53,000 nt of DNA from Rubripirellula obstinata (GCF_001642955.1 NZ_LWSK01000031.1:1-53000), one strand, 5' to 3'. Counted from the stretch's first letter, positions 1 to 9,667 are shown. Numbers and translations: made by a program. Notes: generated from the sequence alone by a model not told the origin.

Positions 1-9
1 GTTGCGCAC

Positions 10-44
10 ATTGCCGTAACTCGCTATGGCTCGCTACGGCCTAC
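10..44. repeat. Family A palindromic repeat, single arm
   Basis: This matches the right arm of the hairpin at 7262-7340 (ending in CGCTACGGCCTAC). The other arm probably lies outside the window. It is a REP/MITE-like intergenic element with no coding potential. Confidence 0.6.
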
Positions 45-54
45 GTGCTGGCGA

Positions 55-295
55 TCAGGGAAATGTGCCGTTGCCACGATGCTTCACAGCATTCCAGTTT
101 GTGTTGTCTGCCATGGTGCAGCTTGCCCAATTTGCTGCGTTGAAATGACTTTCATCAGGCCAGGCGATGCCCACGCGGCTAAACGAACGAATACGTATTT
201 TCCGGCACCAAAACTCTTCGCGGCGCAGACGAGTAGCCTGCAGCGAAGGCGTTAGTTTTGGCCCCGCAAAATACACTTCAGTTCGTTAGGCCGAG
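55..295. repeat. Composite repeat region beside the GH3 gene
   Basis: The 241 bases downstream of the GH3 stop codon hold repeats and no credible gene. Positions 110-142 carry a 33-bp core that recurs in inverted orientation at 52927-52959. Positions 163-226 match, in reverse complement, the family C repeat at about 7371-7430 (shared GCGTGGGCATCGCC and GAAGAGTTTTGGT stretches). Positions 246-292 look like a diverged inverted partner of that same unit. A 73-codon minus-strand ORF across 55-276 is simply a translation of these repeats. Confidence 0.6.
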
Positions 296-2656
296 TTACC
301 TGACCAGGAAGGTTTCCTTGAGTTCACTATCGAGCGAACCGCCGACGGTGAGCTCAAATTCGCCCGGTTCGGTGACTCGTTCCATCTCGATTCCGGTGAA
401 CGACAGGTCGATCTTTGGCGAAAGCTCAAAGGACAGTTCTTTTGTTTGGCCGGGTTCCAAGAACACTTTTTGGAATCGAACGAGAAGCTTTTCTGGACGC
501 ACGACCGAGGCGACTTTATCGCGGAAGTAAACCTGAACCACTTCGGCACCGGCGACCTTGCCTGTGTTTTTGACTTGGACGGAAAACTTGACGGGTTCGT
601 CCATCGCGAACTCTTGGCTTGCCAGTTTTAGATTCGACGTTTCAAACGTCGTGTAAGACAATCCGTGTCCAAACGGAAACAAAGGTCGCGAGGTTTCTTC
701 CCAGTAATCCTTGTAGAACGACGTTGCTTTCTGCGAATAGTAGACCGGCAATTGGCCGACCGATCTTGGCACGCTCAACGGCAACTTGCCGCTCGGGTTG
801 ACTTCGCCGAACAACACTTTGGCGACCGCGGTGCCGTTGGTTTGCCCGAGATAAAACGTGTTCAAAATAGCACAGGGCTGCTCTGCGATTTCCGGGATTG
901 AAAAAGGCCTGCCGCCCATCAAGACCACGACGGTTGGTGTTCCTGTTTCGATCACTCGCATCACGAGTTCTTTCTGGTTGCCCAGCAAACCCAGCGTCGA
1001 TCGGTCTCCGCGAACGCCGGGTCGGTAAAAAGCTTCGCGGGCGCTTTTTGTGTCGCCTCCGACGCAAACGATCGCCACGCCCGAATTCGCTGCCAACTTG
1101 ACTGCTTTTTCAATCATCGGAAGTTCATCTTTCAAGCTGGCCGACCGGTAACCGGACTTGGGATCAAACGTTCCCAATCCACAACCTTTTTGATATTTGA
1201 CCGTGGATGAATCGGACGCAAAGTCGGTAATGCCTTTCAGTAGGCTGACCACGTAGTCGTTTTGCATGGTGTAGTTGCCGATCAACTCAGAGGCAGCATT
1301 TGGGCCGATGACGGCGATTTGGTCCAGGCTGTCTAGCTGAAGCGGCAAAATGTTTTCGGGGTTCCGTAGCAACGTGATCGACTCAAGAGCCAACTGTTCG
1401 GCCAGTGCGACGTGCGATGGTTGTCCAACGATTTTTTCGGCGACGTCAGCGTCCACGAAAGGGTCTTCAAACAAACCCATCATGAACTTCAGCCGCAAGA
1501 TCCGTGAGACACTTTGATCCAGATAGGATTCCAATTCGGGTTCGTTCTTGATAACGGCAGTTAGTTCCTGGTAGGCGACGCCATCGGGCAGATCCAAATC
1601 CATGCCTGCAATCAGCGCCATGCGAGCGGCGTCTTGAACCGTTGCCGCGACGTGGTGGAATTCTTCCAGCCGTTTGATGTCCATGTAATCCGAAACGACC
1701 ATGCCTTTGAAACCCCATTGGTCTCGCAGCAACTCGGTCAACAACCAGCGATTTCCGTGGGCGGGAACTCCGCCGACGTCACAGTGCGATGCCATCATGC
1801 CTTGCGCACCGGCGATTTTGACAGCGACTTCAAACGGCGGCAAAATATCGTCCATCAACGTTTTGGTTTCGATCGGGGTGGCGGCAAAGTTGCGTCCGCC
1901 AACCACTTGGCCGTAACCTGCGAAGTGCTTGGGTGCCGAAACGATGTGGTCGCGCCCCGGATCGCCGCTCTTCCCGCCCTGCAAGCCCGACACCACCGCG
2001 AGCGCCATTTGGCTGACCAGGTAAGTGTCTTCGCCATAGGATTCTTCGATGCGTCCCCAGCGAGGATCGCGGCCCAGGTCCAACACGGGCGTGTGCGCTT
2101 CGTGCGATCCGCGAACTCTCGATTCGATGCCGATCGCGTTGAACGCTTCGTTGACCAGTTCGGGATTCCAACTGGACGCCATGGCCAGCGGAACGGGGAA
2201 CACCGTGGAATTGTATCCAGCATGACCGTGCAGACATTCGCTGCCGATCAAGGCGGGGATTTTTAGGCGGGTGTTGTCGATCAGGTACTGCTGCATTTTG
2301 TTCACCTGTTCGACACTCTTTCGCGGCGGACGGGGATCAAAGGTATTTTCGATCTGGCCGATACCGTTATTCAGTCGCTCCGTGATGGTCTTCTTCATCA
2401 CGACAAAGCCTTCTTGGGTAGCCGCCGAACCGCGAATGCTGATCGAATTCAATTGAGCAACTTTTTCCTCCAGCGTCATCCGGCCCAACAGATCTTCGAC
2501 GCGTTCGTCGATCGGCGCTGACGGATCTTGGTAAGCTAACGGATCTTGGTAAGTCAGTGTGGCAGTTTCAGCAGTGGCAGTTTCGGTCTGTGCGTCAGCA
2601 ACAGTGATCCAACCGGCCAGCAATGCGGCAAGGATTGGCAGGCGTGTGTTGTTCAT
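296..2656 (-). CDS. bglX: Glycoside hydrolase family 3, BglX-type beta-glycosidase, exported
   Basis: This secreted or periplasmic exo-hydrolase removes terminal beta-linked sugars (glucose or xylose) from oligosaccharides. Residues 1-22 form a signal peptide ending in VADA. The N-terminal (beta/alpha)8 domain has the conserved KHF at 243-245 and the VVSDYMDI segment, whose Asp323 fits the GH3 nucleophile. A GH3 C-terminal domain and a fibronectin-III-like tail follow from about residue 680. The 786-residue length is normal for BglX enzymes. Residues 35-45 contain a duplicated YQDP segment from a 15-bp direct repeat. It is divergent from the sugar transporter at 2997 and close to rhamnosidase and GH88 genes. 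In an ulvan-type context a GH3 beta-xylosidase is as likely as a glucosidase, so specificity is open. Confidence 0.85.
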   Translation of the reverse strand: MNNTRLPILAALLAGWITVADAQTETATAETATLTYQDPLAYQDPSAPIDERVEDLLGRMTLEEKVAQLNSISIRGSAATQEGFVVMKKTITERLNNGIGQIENTFDPRPPRKSVEQVNKMQQYLIDNTRLKIPALIGSECLHGHAGYNSTVFPVPLAMASSWNPELVNEAFNAIGIESRVRGSHEAHTPVLDLGRDPRWGRIEESYGEDTYLVSQMALAVVSGLQGGKSGDPGRDHIVSAPKHFAGYGQVVGGRNFAATPIETKTLMDDILPPFEVAVKIAGAQGMMASHCDVGGVPAHGNRWLLTELLRDQWGFKGMVVSDYMDIKRLEEFHHVAATVQDAARMALIAGMDLDLPDGVAYQELTAVIKNEPELESYLDQSVSRILRLKFMMGLFEDPFVDADVAEKIVGQPSHVALAEQLALESITLLRNPENILPLQLDSLDQIAVIGPNAASELIGNYTMQNDYVVSLLKGITDFASDSSTVKYQKGCGLGTFDPKSGYRSASLKDELPMIEKAVKLAANSGVAIVCVGGDTKSAREAFYRPGVRGDRSTLGLLGNQKELVMRVIETGTPTVVVLMGGRPFSIPEIAEQPCAILNTFYLGQTNGTAVAKVLFGEVNPSGKLPLSVPRSVGQLPVYYSQKATSFYKDYWEETSRPLFPFGHGLSYTTFETSNLKLASQEFAMDEPVKFSVQVKNTGKVAGAEVVQVYFRDKVASVVRPEKLLVRFQKVFLEPGQTKELSFELSPKIDLSFTGIEMERVTEPGEFELTVGGSLDSELKETFLVR

Positions 2657-2996
2657 CTAAGGAAGATTCCCATTTGATAGTTGAGCTCGAAGACGTGGGT
2701 ATTAATACTAACCAAAACTCGCTTGCTGCTGCCGTTGCCTACACATTCATTGTTCGCATTTTTTAGAATTTTGCCGAATGGCAATTGCGAATTGGCCACG
2801 AAGTATTTTTTCGGGAAAAACCGTGGGCCACCCCCAAATTCCGGGGTGATATTTCCACGCATTTAAAAACGCAATCTTGCATCAATGCAGTGCGGTGGTT
2901 GGCCCCGTTTGCTTTGCTGGTCTGTTAGAATCTTTTCAATACAAAAACTCGTTGATCAAACGAGTTTGGAATTCTCTTTTCTTACCGATAACTACC
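2657..2996. promoter_or_regulatory. Divergent intergenic region between GH3 and the sugar transporter
   Basis: These 340 bases separate two outward-facing genes and must hold both promoters. The clearest element is the inverted repeat at 2945-2967, listed separately. TTAGAAT at 2925-2931 could be a -10 box for the transporter, but no good -35 is paired with it. The ORFs across this stretch have no recognisable content. Confidence 0.4.
2945..2967. promoter_or_regulatory. Operator-like inverted repeat upstream of the MFS transporter
   Basis: The arms AAACTCGTT (2945-2953) and AACGAGTTT (2959-2967) are perfect 9-bp inverted repeats with a 5-bp spacer. They lie 29 bp before the chosen ATG and just after a possible -10 box, where a repressor would act. 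No regulator gene is adjacent, so the binding protein is unknown. Confidence 0.4.
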
Positions 2997-4397
2997 ATGA
3001 CAAAAAACGATTCAACCAACGTCGGCTTCGTCATTCTGATCAGCGTTGTGACGACCATCGGTGGCTTCCTGTTTGGGTTCGACAGCGGGGTCATCAACGG
3101 CACGGTTGACGGGCTGAAAACGGCGTTTAATTCGGACAGCGTTGGGACGGGTTTCAATGTGGCGTCGATGCTTTTGGGATGCGCCGTGGGTGCGTTCTTC
3201 GCTGGCACGTTGGCTGATAAAGTGGGACGCCGTAGCATCCTGATCGTTTCAGCCCTGTTCTTTACCATCAGTGCTTGGGGATCGGGGATCGCCGAATCGT
3301 CGGGCGAATTTATTGTCTACCGAATCCTTGGCGGATTGGCCGTCGGTGCCGCCAGCGTTTTGGCACCCGCCTACATCAGCGAAGTCACGCCTGCCAGATT
3401 TCGCGGGCGGATGTCATCGATTCAGCAGATTGCAATCATCTCGGGTTTGTTTTTTGCCTTCCTCAGCAACTATGTGATCGCCGGTAAAGCGGGTGGTTCC
3501 ACGATGGAGTTTGCGATGGGGTACGAAGCTTGGCGGTGGATGTTTTGGGTGGAATTGGTTCCGGCAATCACTTTTTTCATCGCTCTGTTATTCATTCCCG
3601 AAAGCCCAAGGTTTTTGGTCGCCAGTGGGAAGAAAGACAAAGCGTTGACGGTACTGAAAAGATTGATGGGCGACGATGCCGAAGGCATGCTGAAACAGAT
3701 TGACGCCTCGCTTGCGGGGGCCCAGCATCGGCCAAGCTTGAAAGACATTGTCGATAAAAAACTTGGCGTGCGACCCATTGTTTGGGTTGGTATCGGGCTG
3801 GCCACTTTCCAGCAACTCGTCGGCATCAATGTCGTGTTCTACTACGGAAGCGTGCTCTGGCAATCCGCTGGGTTTTCGGAAAGCAACGCGTTGTTGATCA
3901 ATGTCGTCAGCGGAGCGCTTAGCATCGCGGCCTGTTTGGTTGCCACGTTTTTGATTGACCGAATCGGTCGCAAGCCACTGTTGATGATCGGTTCGGTCGG
4001 GATGTCGATCACGTTGGCGGTGATGGCGTTTGTGTTCGCACAGGCTCTGGTTCAAGAAGGTGGTTCGCTGAAACTGGAAGGCCGCAATGGTCCGATCGCA
4101 TTGGTGGCTGCGAACTTGTACGTGATCTTCTTTAACATGTCCTGGGGCCCGGTCATGTGGGTCATGCTTGGTGAGATGTTCCCCAACCAAATTCGCGGGT
4201 CAGGATTGGCCGTCAGCGGGCTGGCGCAGTGGACCAGCAACTTTGCCGTGACGATGACGTTCCCGATTTTGCTGGCCAGCATTGGGCTGGGCGGTGCCTA
4301 CGGGCTGTATGCCGTGTGTGCGGTGATTTCCATCGTCTTCATCGCAAAGTTTGTGCATGAGACCAAAGGCCGAGAACTGGAAGACATGCAAGGTTGA
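2997..4397 (+). CDS. MFS sugar porter (sugar:H+ symporter, XylE-like)
   Basis: This inner-membrane transporter of the sugar porter family has about 12 transmembrane helices and 466 residues. Family signatures are GFLFGFDSGVINGT near the N-terminus, GRRSILI after helix 2, PESPRFLV at the end of helix 6, FQQLVGINVVFYYG in helix 7 and DRIGRKPLL in the loop after helix 8. I chose the ATG at 2997 because MTKNDSTN directly precedes helix 1; 40 in-frame upstream codons have no family match and would cover the operator-like repeat. It is followed by the GH78 rhamnosidase on the same strand, so it probably imports a released monosaccharide such as rhamnose, xylose or glucose. The substrate cannot be read from sequence. 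Confidence 0.88.
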   Translation: MTKNDSTNVGFVILISVVTTIGGFLFGFDSGVINGTVDGLKTAFNSDSVGTGFNVASMLLGCAVGAFFAGTLADKVGRRSILIVSALFFTISAWGSGIAESSGEFIVYRILGGLAVGAASVLAPAYISEVTPARFRGRMSSIQQIAIISGLFFAFLSNYVIAGKAGGSTMEFAMGYEAWRWMFWVELVPAITFFIALLFIPESPRFLVASGKKDKALTVLKRLMGDDAEGMLKQIDASLAGAQHRPSLKDIVDKKLGVRPIVWVGIGLATFQQLVGINVVFYYGSVLWQSAGFSESNALLINVVSGALSIAACLVATFLIDRIGRKPLLMIGSVGMSITLAVMAFVFAQALVQEGGSLKLEGRNGPIALVAANLYVIFFNMSWGPVMWVMLGEMFPNQIRGSGLAVSGLAQWTSNFAVTMTFPILLASIGLGGAYGLYAVCAVISIVFIAKFVHETKGRELEDMQG

Positions 4398-4470
4398 TCG
4401 AAAGAATCTGTAGCATTGGATCGAACAACAACGAAACACTTTTTTCATAAGTACAGCATCTGGAATCTCC

Positions 4471-7221
4471 ATGAAACGATCACGTTTGACCCATCTGGTT
4501 TGCCAACTTGCCGTTCTCTGCACCTGCGCGGGTTTGTTTTGCAGTTCGTGTAGCAGTGTCTACGCCGACGGCATCGCTCCGCATCGATTAGTCGTGGGCG
4601 CAGGTTTCGTGAACCCGCTAGGCTTCCACGACGCAACGCCAACGTTTTCTTGGCAATTGCCGGATGGCACCGAAAGCCAAACCGCTTATCAAATTGAAGT
4701 TGGCGATGTCCGCAGTGATGAAACGATCTGGGACAGCGGTTGGGTCGATTCGGATCAATCCGTTTTTGTTCCCTACGGTGGTCCGCCGCTAAGTTCGCGG
4801 CAACAACTCGATTGGCATGTTCGTTTTCGTGATCAGGATGGCGCTGAATCCGATTGGAGCGTTCCTGCCCAGTTTGAACTTGGTCTATTGTCAGCCGATG
4901 ACTGGAATGCAAAGTGGATCGCAACGGCCGATGAAAAAGACGCGGATGAGAAAAACGCAGAGCAGGAGCCCGTTGCGTATCTGCGGCGAGATTTTTCCGC
5001 GTCGGGTGACGTTAAAAGTGCTCGGCTGTACGTGACAGCACGAGGGCTTTATGAAGCGTATCTCAATGGACAGAAGATTGGCGATGACGCTTTCACGCCT
5101 GGATGGACTTCGTACTCAAAGCGAATTGACACTCAGTCTTACGACGTGACCGAGCTGGTCCAAAATGGCGGAAACACTCTGGGTGCAACGCTTGGTTATG
5201 GTTGGTACGCCGGGCATTTAGGTTGGAAAGACGGACGAAACTTTTACGGCAAGTCGCCGCAGTTGTTGATGCAGTTGGAAATCACGTATCAAGATGGAAG
5301 CAAGGAAAGAATTGTTTCGGACGAATCTTGGCGAGCAACCCTGGATGGACCAATCCGCGCCTCGAGTATCTACGATGGTGAGACTTACGATGCAGCGAAG
5401 GAAATGCCAGGCTGGAATCAGTTCGGGTTCGATGAAGCTGAATCCACCGCGCAGTGGAACTCAGTTGTTGCCAATGATGACCTGGGTTCCGCTCGATTGA
5501 CTCCCAAGCCTTTCGCGGCGGTCGGCGCGACCGAAACATTGGCGACTCAGGCGATTACCGAACCAGAACCCGGGCGTTTTGTATTTGATCTGGGGCAAAA
5601 CATGGTGGGCTGGCCGCTTTTAAACATTCCGGTCCAGAAAGGCCAAGTCATCACGATGCGGTTTGCTGAAATGCTGAATCAAGACGGCACGATGTACACC
5701 GAGAATTACCGATCGGCGAAATCGATCAACCATTACACCGCCGCTGAAACGGGCAACGTCCAGTGGCAACCGACTTTCACCTTCCATGGTTTTCGATACG
5801 TTGAGCTATCGGGTTTTCCCGACGGCACTAAGCCCAACGCTGATTGGGTGAAGGGCATGGTGCTGCATTCCAAGCTAAATCAGATTGGCAACTTTGAATC
5901 GTCGCACGCCAAGCTGAACCAATTGCAGGAGAACATTGTTTGGGGACAGCGCGGCAATTTTCTTGACATTCCGACCGACTGTCCGCAGCGTGATGAACGG
6001 ATGGGATGGACCGGCGACGCTCAAGCGTTTTGCCCAACAGCCATGTTCAATTACGATTGCCACGCTTTTTGGAAAAGTTGGCTGGAAACGATGCGAGACG
6101 ATCAGTTTAGCGACGGTCGCATTCCGCACGTCATTCCTGATGTATTGAACAACCGCGGCGGAAGTCCCGGATGGATGGATGCGGCAACAATTGTTCCGTG
6201 GGATGTTTACGTGCGAACTGGCGACACCGAAGTTCTGTCGGATAACTTTGGAATGATGGAGCAGTTGGTGCAGTGGTATCGCTCTAAATCCAAGGGCGGC
6301 ATTGTGGTCGGCGTCAAAGGTTTTGGCGACTGGCTTCAGCCCTACGCTGATGATAACAAGGGCGACACGCCGCACGACTTATTGGCGACAGCTTTCTACG
6401 CCAACAGCGTCCGAATTCTCGCTGATTCTGCTCGCGTGCTGGGTAAGACGGCGGAGGCAAAAAAATACGATGAAGAAGCGGCATCCGTTCGCGACGCTTT
6501 TGCGAAGCACTATTTCGACAGCAATGTAAAGCTACAGAATGCACCGGAAACCCAAACGGCTTACTTGTTGGCGATCACGTTTGATTTGATTCCACAAGAT
6601 CAGCACGAGCAAGCGGCTGAGCATTTAGTTCGCTTAATCGACGAAGCAGGCGGCCACTTGCGCACTGGTTTCTTGGGCACGCCGTTCATTGCCAGCGTGC
6701 TTGAACAAACCGGTCATGCTGATATTGGTTTTTCGGTCTTGTTCAAAGAGAGCTATCCGTCTTGGTTTTATTCGATCAACCAAGGTGCGACGACGATGTG
6801 GGAACGCTGGAACAGCTACAGCCATGAAAACGGCTTTGGCAACGTCGCGATGAATTCGTTCAATCACTATGCCTACGGCGCGATTGGTCAGTTTATGGTT
6901 GAGCGGATCGCGGGAATTGCACCCGATCCCGACCATCCCGGTTACAAGCACTTTTTTGTACGGCCGGTCGTCGGCGGGCCGCTGACTTCCGCCAAAGCGG
7001 AGTTGGAAACCGCTTACGGCAAGGCTTCGAGCGCTTGGACGCTGAACGGAAACGCGTTGTCGATGATCGTGACCGTTCCGCCGGGCACCACCGCGACGAT
7101 CGTCTTCCCGGACGGAACGCCGGCAAAAACCGTGTCACCGGGAAGTCACCAGTTTGAGTGTGAGGTCAACACCGCAGACGCAGCGGCAGCCGAAACTGCT
7201 GAACCGGCCGTGGTTCCGTAA
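4471..7221 (+). CDS. Alpha-L-rhamnosidase, GH78, exported
   Basis: It hydrolyses terminal alpha-L-rhamnosyl residues. The 916-residue protein has a basic, hydrophobic N-terminal signal ending near SSVYADG. Next come an N-terminal beta-sandwich, the Bac_rhamnosid domains (LYVTARGLYEAYLNG; GYGWYAGHLGW), an (alpha/alpha)6 catalytic barrel, and a C-terminal beta domain from about residue 830. The GH78 catalytic block [16 protein letters not shown] is intact, with Asp508/Glu509 in the RDE core, and the second acidic motif TMWERWNSY places Glu778. The gene starts 73 bp after the transporter stop, so co-transcription is plausible. A second GH78 enzyme lies at 17504. Confidence 0.92.
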   Translation: MKRSRLTHLVCQLAVLCTCAGLFCSSCSSVYADGIAPHRLVVGAGFVNPLGFHDATPTFSWQLPDGTESQTAYQIEVGDVRSDETIWDSGWVDSDQSVFVPYGGPPLSSRQQLDWHVRFRDQDGAESDWSVPAQFELGLLSADDWNAKWIATADEKDADEKNAEQEPVAYLRRDFSASGDVKSARLYVTARGLYEAYLNGQKIGDDAFTPGWTSYSKRIDTQSYDVTELVQNGGNTLGATLGYGWYAGHLGWKDGRNFYGKSPQLLMQLEITYQDGSKERIVSDESWRATLDGPIRASSIYDGETYDAAKEMPGWNQFGFDEAESTAQWNSVVANDDLGSARLTPKPFAAVGATETLATQAITEPEPGRFVFDLGQNMVGWPLLNIPVQKGQVITMRFAEMLNQDGTMYTENYRSAKSINHYTAAETGNVQWQPTFTFHGFRYVELSGFPDGTKPNADWVKGMVLHSKLNQIGNFESSHAKLNQLQENIVWGQRGNFLDIPTDCPQRDERMGWTGDAQAFCPTAMFNYDCHAFWKSWLETMRDDQFSDGRIPHVIPDVLNNRGGSPGWMDAATIVPWDVYVRTGDTEVLSDNFGMMEQLVQWYRSKSKGGIVVGVKGFGDWLQPYADDNKGDTPHDLLATAFYANSVRILADSARVLGKTAEAKKYDEEAASVRDAFAKHYFDSNVKLQNAPETQTAYLLAITFDLIPQDQHEQAAEHLVRLIDEAGGHLRTGFLGTPFIASVLEQTGHADIGFSVLFKESYPSWFYSINQGATTMWERWNSYSHENGFGNVAMNSFNHYAYGAIGQFMVERIAGIAPDPDHPGYKHFFVRPVVGGPLTSAKAELETAYGKASSAWTLNGNALSMIVTVPPGTTATIVFPDGTPAKTVSPGSHQFECEVNTADAAAAETAEPAVVP

Positions 7222-7261
7222 GCCGGTTTTCGCGACGAGGTGAAAATTCAACGTGTAGCAT

Positions 7262-7340
7262 GTAGGCCGTAGCGAGCTTCCAGCGAGTTACGGCATTTTC
7301 GGGCATTGCCGTAACTCGCTAAAAGCTCGCTACGGCCTAC
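7262..7340. repeat. Family A palindromic repeat (hairpin)
   Basis: Arms of about 35 bp, starting GTAGGCCGTAGCGAGC and closing GCTCGCTACGGCCTAC, flank a short loop. Copies or parts occur at 10-44 and 52171-52246. It lies between the convergent GH78 and GH88 genes, where it could act as a bidirectional terminator. Confidence 0.8.
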
Positions 7341-7367
7341 TTTGGAAATGCCAGTTAGGGTTCGGCT

Positions 7368-7510
7368 CAACGCCGTGAAGAGTTTTGGTCCCGGAAAACA
7401 CGTGTTAGTTCGTTTAACCGCGTGGGCATCGCCCCGCGCGTTTCGCCCGGCATGAACGCGCGGGGCGATGCCCACGCGGTTAAACGGTTTAGAAACCCTT
7501 CACGGCGTTG
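7368..7510. repeat. Family C palindromic repeat with nested arms
   Basis: The inner arms 7411-7440 and 7457-7486 are perfect 30-bp inverted repeats with a 16-nt loop. The outer arms 7368-7385 and 7492-7510 share CAACGCCGTGAAG. Related sequence is at 163-226 and 31781-31806. Together with the family A hairpin it fills the 327-bp space between the convergent GH78 and GH88 genes; there is no gene here. Confidence 0.8.
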
Positions 7511-7548
7511 GGTTCGGCCCGCTGAAAGTTGACACCAACACATCGCCA

Positions 7549-8955
7549 TCAGGCCAGATAGAAGGTGTGTTCGGCTTCGCCCTTCGCCATTCGCTGTACG
7601 TAGAGCGCGGCTTCGCGAATATGGTAGTCGCCCCACATGCTGCTTTCACCACAGGGGATTTTTTGTCCTGCTGGAATGTTGTCCCAACCACCGGGGCGAT
7701 GGTAGATCGAATGCAGGATCAATCCTTGGTGCGAGTCATCGGTGCTGAGGTACGGTTCGTCCAGCAGCGTTCGCAAGATGGTTAGTCCAGCGGCGGTGTA
7801 TTTGATTGCCGCATCGCTGTCGCCGCGATTACCAAGGTAGGCACCCAAACGCAGAAGTCCTTGGCAGCCGATCGCGGCGGCTGAACTGTCAACGGGTTCG
7901 TGTTCGTTGTAAGGATCAGCGGCGCGGTCGAGGTATCCGTCACCCAAGCGATGGAGTTGTGGCGCGCCGGTGTCCCAGTACGGAATCCCATCGGCCGCAG
8001 AATGATCGATGTAGAAATCGCAGGTTGCTTGAGCAGCTTTTAGCATGAACGATTCAATCGCCGCGCGGCCGCCGACCGGTTCAAGTTCTGAATCGTCCAG
8101 CGTTGCCAGGAATTGCAATTGTTCAGGGAAGCCGACCATGATCCACGCTAAGCCGCGGGTCCAGGTGGAAAACGGAGCATAACCTTGCTGTGAATTTGGA
8201 CAGCGATACTGTCCGTCGTTCAAGTTGAAAATACTCTCGTGCGCCGTCCGACCAGGGATGTCGTAGGCGTCGCGACCTTCGCCGTAATAGACCGCGAACT
8301 CGGCCGTCGTTCGGGCGTGCTGGATCACTCGATGCAATAAATTCACCTTGCGATCGTTTTCTTCCATCAAGTTGTGGCCCAGTTGATGGGCGACCGACAA
8401 CGATCGAAGTGACCGAATCGTATCAGCGAACAGGGAATGAGGCCCATTGAATGAATAGATGTATCCGGCATCGTTGTTATTCTCCGCTGGGCCGTTGGCT
8501 GCGGGAAGCGTCGTCCAACGCTTGGCTTGCACCGCGCCGGAAGCCATCAACGCCATTTCATAAAACCGCTGCTCCCAATCGTTTTGCTCGATCCGACCTT
8601 CCTGCATCAGCCGAAGCAGGTTGCCATACGTGCTGACGTTGTTAAATCCGTGATCGTGAACACCAAAGTGGGTGACGTGCGGAGCCATCTTTTCCAGCGT
8701 GTTGTTTCGTCCACGCTGAAGCATTTCTGGGTCGCCGCATGCATCGAACTGCAAGATCTCGCTGCCGTATTGGAATCCTTGCGTCCACTCGGTCCATCCG
8801 CGTGTTTGGTAGCGTCCATCGACGGTGAACACGGGCGAACCAGCAGAGGGATCGTAATCACGTTCGATGGATTCGATCTTGGATGCCGAAAGATCCCAAA
8901 AATGGTCCAGAGATTTTTGTAGCGATACAGGTGTGATTTGATCGTCAATTTTCAT
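7549..8955 (-). CDS. GH88 unsaturated glucuronyl hydrolase
   Basis: GH88 enzymes hydrate the 4,5-double bond of the unsaturated uronic acid left by polysaccharide lyases and so release it from the oligosaccharide. The 468-residue protein is a single (alpha/alpha)6 barrel with no signal peptide, so it is probably cytoplasmic. Family-typical segments are HDHGFNNVSTYGN, YSPFSTWTRGLAW-like text (here GYAPFSTWTRGLAW), YWDTGAP and the C-terminal GESSMWGDYHIREAAL. No polysaccharide lyase is in the window, so its supplier must be elsewhere. GH105 is a related alternative, but the C-terminal motif favours GH88. It is divergent from the Mrp operon. Confidence 0.85.
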   Translation of the reverse strand: MKIDDQITPVSLQKSLDHFWDLSASKIESIERDYDPSAGSPVFTVDGRYQTRGWTEWTQGFQYGSEILQFDACGDPEMLQRGRNNTLEKMAPHVTHFGVHDHGFNNVSTYGNLLRLMQEGRIEQNDWEQRFYEMALMASGAVQAKRWTTLPAANGPAENNNDAGYIYSFNGPHSLFADTIRSLRSLSVAHQLGHNLMEENDRKVNLLHRVIQHARTTAEFAVYYGEGRDAYDIPGRTAHESIFNLNDGQYRCPNSQQGYAPFSTWTRGLAWIMVGFPEQLQFLATLDDSELEPVGGRAAIESFMLKAAQATCDFYIDHSAADGIPYWDTGAPQLHRLGDGYLDRAADPYNEHEPVDSSAAAIGCQGLLRLGAYLGNRGDSDAAIKYTAAGLTILRTLLDEPYLSTDDSHQGLILHSIYHRPGGWDNIPAGQKIPCGESSMWGDYHIREAALYVQRMAKGEAEHTFYLA

Positions 8956-9131
8956 GTTGAAATTTGTTTAACAGCGTTGGAGTGAGCTTTGCGTGAAGTT
9001 GGGTAATTGGGGGTGTTGGTTTGGAGTCTAATCGATCAGAAGTTGCGCATGTTATGCCCCATCACCGCACATTCCCCTTTGTTCCGTCGGCATCCAGAGC
9101 TATATTCCCGCGATATTATTCGCCAATCGAG

Positions 9132-9665
9132 ATGCAAAGCAGGACGCTGATCTTGAAATATGTTGTCACACTAGGACTGTTGCTGCTTGCCAATTGGCTG
9201 CTGTGGTCTGGCCACTTCGAAAGCCCATTCCTGATCGGTTTGGGTGTTCTCTCATGCCTTGGTTGTCTTTTTCTCGGCGTGCGAATGCAGATCATTGATG
9301 AAGAAGGTGCGCCGGCACAGTTGGGCATTCGGCCCTTCACTCATTACGCACCATGGTTGATCAAAGAAATCGCCGTGTCGAACTGGGAAGTCGCCAAAAT
9401 CGTGATGTCACCACGGATGCCTCTGAAGCGAAATTTGATATTGGTAAACGCAAAGCAGCAGACGCCATTGGGGCGAGTGATCTATGCCAATTCAATTACG
9501 TTGACCCCCGGGACCGTGTCCGTCGAAATGCTTGGCGACAAAGTTCGCGTTCACGCGTTATCGCTAAAAGAAGCGGCCGATGAAATGTCCAGTGACATGA
9601 GTGATCGAGTGTGCCGATTAGAAGGATCAAGACCTTCTAGCGACGAATCAAGGAAGGACGTTTAA
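9132..9665 (+). CDS. mrpE: Mrp antiporter subunit E
   Basis: This membrane subunit of the multisubunit Na+(K+)/H+ antiporter is homologous to MnhE. It has two N-terminal transmembrane helices (LILKYVVTLGLLLLANWLLW and the next). A soluble part follows with the family pattern of paired Pro and Asn segments (MSPRMPLKRNLILVN; YANSITLTPGTVSVE). The ATG at 9132 (MQSRTL) gives 177 residues, close to the family length. The longer in-frame start at 9021 adds 37 residues without homology. It is the first gene of a ten-gene operon; the next start is 2 bp after its stop. Confidence 0.88.
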   Translation: MQSRTLILKYVVTLGLLLLANWLLWSGHFESPFLIGLGVLSCLGCLFLGVRMQIIDEEGAPAQLGIRPFTHYAPWLIKEIAVSNWEVAKIVMSPRMPLKRNLILVNAKQQTPLGRVIYANSITLTPGTVSVEMLGDKVRVHALSLKEAADEMSSDMSDRVCRLEGSRPSSDESRKDV

Positions 9666-9667
9666 CG

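Noticed and set aside
55-276. 73-codon minus-strand ORF at the left end
   Set aside because: It lies wholly in repeat DNA; the similar peptide encoded by the repeat at the right end reflects DNA repetition, not a gene family that can be supported here.
1634-2266. Long plus-strand ORF (210 codons) opposite the GH3 gene
   Set aside because: Antisense shadow of a clear GH3 coding sequence; no family features.
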